Positions 60,385 through 64,000 of a stretch of DNA of 64,000 nt are shown here, piece by piece. A model generated the notes under the pieces. It saw only the letters and a list, made by a program, of their open reading frames with translations. It was not told the origin of the DNA and ran no database searches. Both the position numbers and the translations under genes were made by a program. Numbering within the stretch: position 1 is the stretch's first letter; each line of letters opens with the position of its first letter. Source of the DNA: Pseudoramibacter porci (lineage in GTDB: Bacteria; Bacillota; Clostridia; Eubacteriales; Eubacteriaceae); the NCBI RefSeq assembly GCF_009696145.1, contig NZ_VUMO01000001.1:62001-126000 (forward strand), given 5' to 3'.

Positions 60385-60737
60385 AACGGCTGCGGAAAAG
60401 TTTTCATTACGCCTTTGAAGGCCTTGGCTACGTTATTAAAACCCAGCCGAATATGCGCATTCACTCGGTGATGGCGCTGATCGCCATCGCGCTGGGGTTC
60501 ATCTTTCACGTCAGCCACGCCGAATGGCTCGCGCTGGTTTTGGTCATCGGATTCGTGATGATCCTCGAAGTTATCAATACGGCCGTTGAAACGCTGGTCG
60601 ATCTTTACACCGAGGAGTTTAACCATCTGGCCAAGATTGCAAAAGACACGGCCGCCGCAGCTGTTTTGTGTATGGCGATCGTCTCGGTCATCGTCGGCAT
60701 TATCATTTTTGCACCGAAGGTGCTGGCGCTATTTTAA
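60381..60737 (+). CDS. dgkA: Diacylglycerol/undecaprenol kinase (DgkA)
   Basis: 118 aa with GTG start at 60381 behind AAGGAGAAAACCA. Three helices follow an amphipathic N-terminus with SFHYAFEGLGYVIKTQPNMRIH. The active-site block EVINTAVETLVDLYTEEFNHLAKIAKDTAAAAV near 70-102 holds the conserved Glu, Asn and Lys-Asp residues. Firmicute members phosphorylate undecaprenol, recycling the wall lipid carrier. Coupled to ybeY through an overlapping GTGA. Confidence 0.92.
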   Translation: MKRLRKSFHYAFEGLGYVIKTQPNMRIHSVMALIAIALGFIFHVSHAEWLALVLVIGFVMILEVINTAVETLVDLYTEEFNHLAKIAKDTAAAAVLCMAIVSVIVGIIIFAPKVLALF

Positions 60738-60759
60738 TGAATACAAAAGTGAGGTCAAT

Positions 60760-61665
60760 GTGAATCAATTTAAATCGGGATTTGTGGCGCTGATCGGCCG
60801 CCCTAACGTGGGCAAGTCGACACTGCTCAACGCGCTGATCGGAGAAAAGCTGGTGATCACCTCGCCGCGGCCCCAGACCACGCGCAACGCCATCCGCTGC
60901 ATCCGGACGGACGACACCAGCCAAATGGTCTTTGTGGATACACCGGGGATTCATCAACCCCAGAACAAACTCGACGAGGCGATGAAACAGGCAATCAAGG
61001 ACACCCTTGAGGATGTGGACGTGGTTCTTTACTTGATGGACGGCGCCGCAAAGAAAAGCTATCCGGAGGATCAATACATCCAGCGCATCGTACGGAAGAT
61101 GAAAACACCGGTGATCCTCGTGATCAATAAAATTGACCAATTTTCGAAGCCAATGCTGCTCGAAAAGATCGACCGGGCCAAATCCCAGGGCATATACCGG
61201 GAAATCATTCCGATCTCCGCGGTTAAACGCGACGGGGTCGCGTCGCTGATCGAGCGGATCAAGGTGCTCTTGCCTGAAGGGCCGATGTACTTCCCCGATG
61301 ATATGGTCATCGATCAGAGCGAGCGCTTCATCGTCTCCGAAATCATCCGGGAGAAGGCGCTCAAGCATCTGAGAGATGAGGTGCCCCACGGCATCGCAGT
61401 CGAGGTGACGAAAATGCATCCGCGCAAGGGCAAACACGGCAAGACCGTCGTGGATATCGAGGCGGACATTCAATGCGAAAAGAAGAGCCACAAGGGCATC
61501 GTCATCGGCAAGGGGGGCAGTATGCTCAAGGCTATTGGCAGCGACGCGCGCCAGGACATTGAAGCGTTTTTGTCGCAGAAGATCAACCTGCAGCTGTGGG
61601 TCAAGGTGCGCCAAAAGTGGCGCGAGGACGACATGGCCCTTAAAGATCTGGGATACCGATATTAA
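60760..61665 (+). CDS. era: GTPase Era
   Basis: 301 aa with GTG start at 60760 behind GTGAGG. G1 GRPNVGKSTLLNALIG at 13-28, G3 DTPGIHQPQNKL, G4 NKID. C-terminal KH domain with GIVIGKGGSMLKAIGSDARQ near 245. Era binds 16S rRNA in 30S assembly. Its stop codon touches the recO start. All motifs are intact. Confidence 0.96.
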   Translation: MNQFKSGFVALIGRPNVGKSTLLNALIGEKLVITSPRPQTTRNAIRCIRTDDTSQMVFVDTPGIHQPQNKLDEAMKQAIKDTLEDVDVVLYLMDGAAKKSYPEDQYIQRIVRKMKTPVILVINKIDQFSKPMLLEKIDRAKSQGIYREIIPISAVKRDGVASLIERIKVLLPEGPMYFPDDMVIDQSERFIVSEIIREKALKHLRDEVPHGIAVEVTKMHPRKGKHGKTVVDIEADIQCEKKSHKGIVIGKGGSMLKAIGSDARQDIEAFLSQKINLQLWVKVRQKWREDDMALKDLGYRY

Positions 61666-62421
61666 ATGGCTTCGGTTAAAACGAAAGCCCTCGTCATTCG
61701 GGAATCGCCTTACCAGGATAACGATAAGCTATTGACGCTGTTTACTGAGAAATACGGCAAGCAGCGGGCAATCGCCCGCGGCGCAAGGCGGCGCAAGGGC
61801 ACGCTGCGGAGCGTCACGCAGCTTTTTACCTACGGTGACTTTATGTATTTTGAAGGTAAGAATTTTGCGAACATTTCCGACGCGACGCTGATTGAATCCT
61901 TTTACCCCCTGCGGGGCGATATCGTCAAGGTGACGCTGGCGTCCTACGTCGCTGAGCTTTTGGACGCGTTCTACGATTTTTATCAGGGCGATCCGGAAAT
62001 GCTGAAGGCCGTGACGCACATTTTTTATTACTGGTCGGAACATCAGGCCGAAAATGACGAGGCCCTGGCCGTCTGCTTTCAGCTGAAGCTCACGCGCATT
62101 CAAGGCCTCGGGCCAGAGCTTACGCATTGTGTACGCTGCGGCAAAAGGGAGGCGCTTTCAGGTTTTTCCATTCAAGACGGCGGGGCCGTCTGCAAGGACT
62201 GCTTAAAACCAGGAGATGTACCGATTGAAGGCGCCTTGATCACAGAAATGCATCGGTGGATGTGCGAGCCGATCAAAACGGTGTGCCACACGAAATGGGA
62301 TGACAGACGGGTGCGTCAGGGGCTCGATCTGATGGACCGCTACATTACGGCACAGCTTGGTCGGCGGACCAAGAGCTATCAATTTTACAAAGAATTATCG
62401 GCCCAAAGCAGCAGGCAATGA
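61666..62421 (+). CDS. recO: DNA repair protein RecO
   Basis: 251 aa, ATG directly after the era stop. N-terminal OB fold (VKTKALVIRESPYQDNDKLL, ARGARRRKGTLRS). A zinc site of four Cys near 157-180 (CVRCGK ... CKDC), then a helical C-terminus. RecO loads RecA onto SSB-coated DNA in the RecFOR route. Its place after era is the common Firmicute order. Confidence 0.93.
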   Translation: MASVKTKALVIRESPYQDNDKLLTLFTEKYGKQRAIARGARRRKGTLRSVTQLFTYGDFMYFEGKNFANISDATLIESFYPLRGDIVKVTLASYVAELLDAFYDFYQGDPEMLKAVTHIFYYWSEHQAENDEALAVCFQLKLTRIQGLGPELTHCVRCGKREALSGFSIQDGGAVCKDCLKPGDVPIEGALITEMHRWMCEPIKTVCHTKWDDRRVRQGLDLMDRYITAQLGRRTKSYQFYKELSAQSSRQ

Positions 62422-62444
62422 AATCCAAATAAAGGAGGACAACC

Positions 62445-63821
62445 ATGATAGAGAATCTTTCAGCACCCGGCGAATTGGAACAATGGTCCGAAGGCTGTAT
62501 AGAAGCGCTGCAGAAGGGTGATTTCACCCGAATCCGCGTGCGCAATCACCGCCATCTGATCCTGGCGGAGTACGGGGCAGACGATATTTTGATTGATTTG
62601 TCGAAAAAGGGGGCTGGCCGGGTGTATTTGCACATCGAGTCGACCTCCAAAGAAGTGCTTCGCTGGTTTAAATCCTGTGTGACGGATGCGATGATGAATG
62701 TTCGGCCCAACCTCAATCCAAACGCCGAGCGCAGTCAGAGCAGCTACGCACAGCATCCCCAAAACGGCAGCCCGAGATCCTCGGCGCAGCCCAGCGGTCA
62801 GAGCGCTTTCGATCAGGCTTACCGCAAGGCGCAGGCGGCTCGGCGCCAGGCCTCTCAGGAGGAACAGACGGCGAAGGCGCCTGATCTGGACGCAACGCGT
62901 ATTGCGCCGGGGGTGTACCGGGAAGATCCTCTCGATTTAGACGCAACGCGTATTGCACAAAGTCCTTTTGAGCGGGCCAGAGACCGGCAGACGCTAACCC
63001 AACAGGCCGCGCAGGATGTCGAAATAGCAGCGGATGCTGCATATGATACGGACCCTTATGCCGACGAGGTCTTCTATGACGACAGCCCTTACGACGATTA
63101 CGAAGATCAAACTGCGGACTTTGCGCCGGTCGATTACGGCGATGAGACGCCGGAAAGCGCAACCCAGTATCTCGATTACCCTGAGGAGGATCCCTACACA
63201 GCGGATGACGACTACGCTGACGATTTTGACGATGGCTACGCAGCAGATGATGGCGGTGTCTACGATGACGGGTACGCAGACGATGCAGGGTACGATCCAG
63301 ATGGCGCTGTGTACGACGACCCATACGGCGACCCGGTCTATGAAAACGAGGCAGACGGCTACGATGAAGGGTATGAACCCGAGGCGCCTCAAACCCTTAG
63401 AGAAAAATGGGAGGCATTGACAGAAAAGACCTGGTTCTTAATTTTAATGCTCGCGGTTTTTCCGCCCTTGGGTTTGTATTTGATCTGGCATTACAGGCGA
63501 TGGACCGGCGGCAGGCGCGTGCTGGCGACGGCGATCGGCGTTGCGTATTTTCTGTTCGTTTGGCTCGGTTTTCTCGGCGTGAATACCGGAATCAACCGCG
63601 ACACCTTTACCAATCTGCGAAGCCAGACGAGCCAGTCCACCGGCAGCAATGTTCAGGACACGCCGGACACCGGTTCGGATTCGACGGACGCGTCAGATAG
63701 TGCCGATACGGCGGCTTCTGATACGACAAATTCGTCAGATACCACCGCCAACGATAACAATACGGTATTGGAACAGGCCGTCACCCAGTTCAATAACTGG
63801 GTTTCAAATCTCGTTCCGTAA
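62445..63821 (+). CDS. Membrane protein with DATRI repeats and Asp/Tyr-rich linker, unknown function (458 aa)
   Basis: ATG behind AAAGGAGG. Residues 1-90 form a small globular domain (SEGCIEALQKGDFTRIRVRN, then FKSCVTDAMMNVRPN). Residues 100-190 hold two copies of DLDATRIA near 147 and 165, in which the Thr could be phosphorylated and read by an FHA domain. Residues 190-310 are Asp/Tyr-rich (YDDSPYDDYEDQTADF). Two membrane helices near 327 and 360 follow, with a Thr/Ser/Asp-rich tail. No family recognised. A phospho-relay or scaffold role is a guess from motifs only. Confidence 0.75.
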   Translation: MIENLSAPGELEQWSEGCIEALQKGDFTRIRVRNHRHLILAEYGADDILIDLSKKGAGRVYLHIESTSKEVLRWFKSCVTDAMMNVRPNLNPNAERSQSSYAQHPQNGSPRSSAQPSGQSAFDQAYRKAQAARRQASQEEQTAKAPDLDATRIAPGVYREDPLDLDATRIAQSPFERARDRQTLTQQAAQDVEIAADAAYDTDPYADEVFYDDSPYDDYEDQTADFAPVDYGDETPESATQYLDYPEEDPYTADDDYADDFDDGYAADDGGVYDDGYADDAGYDPDGAVYDDPYGDPVYENEADGYDEGYEPEAPQTLREKWEALTEKTWFLILMLAVFPPLGLYLIWHYRRWTGGRRVLATAIGVAYFLFVWLGFLGVNTGINRDTFTNLRSQTSQSTGSNVQDTPDTGSDSTDASDSADTAASDTTNSSDTTANDNNTVLEQAVTQFNNWVSNLVP

Positions 63822-63865
63822 AAAATCTCCAATCTCTGAAAAAATCAGGGATTGGAGATTTTTTT
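63821..63865. terminator. Terminator between convergent genes
   Basis: AATCTCCAATC and GATTGGAGATT form a long stem with an inner TCTGA/TCAGG pair and A and T runs on the two sides. It can serve both directions. Confidence 0.92.
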
Positions 63866-63872
63866 GATAATT

Positions 63873-64000
63873 TTAGGCCAGCGCCTCGACAGCAGCCTTT
63901 AAAAATCCGTAAGTCCGTTGGAACGACGAAATGAACATGTGTTCGTTGGCCGTGTGGATGTCGATATTGTCCGGGCCGATGGATACGATGTCGAGATCCG
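63873..64000 (-). CDS. pepD: PepD-like aminoacyl-histidine dipeptidase, C-terminal end (5' truncated by window edge)
   Basis: Reading leftward from the window edge the frame gives DLDIVSIGPDNIDIHTANEH, then MFISSFQRTYGFLKAAVEAL and a stop at 63873-63875. A D-VSIGP...DIH-(A/P)NE block near the C-terminus is the metal and substrate site of M20 peptidases of the PepD (Xaa-His dipeptidase) group, with His as zinc ligand. The rest of the gene lies right of the window. PepT or another M20 enzyme remains possible. Confidence 0.7.
   Translation of the reverse strand, partial: DLDIVSIGPDNIDIHTANEHMFISSFQRTYGFLKAAVEALA

Overview
The window reads as a GC-rich Firmicute of class Clostridia. Supporting signs are T-box control of trp, FeoA/FeoB with a Cys-rich partner, a DUF3793 neighbour, the phoH-ybeY-dgkA-era-recO cluster, desulfoferrodoxin, and AGGAGG ribosome sites with frequent TTG/GTG starts. 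The family Eubacteriaceae (for example Pseudoramibacter-like) is a plausible guess that the sequence alone cannot prove.

Region 1 (1-6706) is the right end of an integrated prophage. It holds a truncated tail fibre gene, further tail and receptor-binding genes, a small coiled-coil membrane protein, a HigB/HigA-type toxin-antitoxin cargo with its own promoter, operator and terminator, then holin and CHAP endolysin. A short accessory end follows: a candidate type I toxin-like peptide, a tiny membrane ORF and a helix-turn-helix protein. The boundary is a 43-nt duplicate of the 3' part of a tRNA-Thr(GGT) gene, so the phage sits in a tRNA-Thr locus whose intact copy should lie left of this window.

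Region 2 (6707-13390) has a large c-di-GMP protein with an intact EAL and two broken GGDEF domains. Next come an isolated phage-type replication module (DUF4373 plus helicase-loader-like protein) facing an XRE repressor, and an unknown two-TM membrane protein.

Region 3 (13436-20569) is a sulfate assimilation operon: CHR transporter, AprA-like and AprB-like APS reductase, CysD, CysN and a LysR regulator. It lies behind a strong promoter flanked by a CymR-like palindrome. CysN carries what looks like a dead APS-kinase tail. Together with AprAB this suggests APS is reduced directly, without PAPS.

Region 4 (20686-25757) is a D-threonate/D-erythronate type catabolic operon: PdxA2-type dehydrogenase, DUF1537 kinase, KdgT-type permease, a YcxB-like protein and a DeoR regulator. 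Two small membrane genes follow.

Region 5 (26415-33338) is a complete trpEGDCFBA operon under a tryptophan T-box.

Region 6 (33382-39713) has an Mbeg1-like hydrolase, an XRE protein, a Cys-rich peptide and the ferrous iron genes feoA-feoB-Cys-rich partner. A structured leader then precedes a second feoA, an internally deleted flavodoxin pseudogene and a DUF3793 gene.

Region 7 (39788-51626) is mostly cell envelope. An LCP ligase with a long basic tail is divergent from a membrane protein with a long acidic tail. A GT2 glycosyltransferase, ECF S-component, DbpA-type helicase, desulfoferrodoxin, DUF5662 protein, MATE transporter and OatA-like acyltransferase follow.

Region 8 (51721-64000) is the F1Fo ATP synthase operon (a-c-b-delta-alpha-gamma-beta-epsilon, no atpI in front, terminator-like hairpin in the leader, H+-type c subunit). 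It is followed by a histidine phosphatase, phoH-ybeY-dgkA-era-recO, a repeat-bearing membrane protein and the 3' end of a pepD-like dipeptidase gene.
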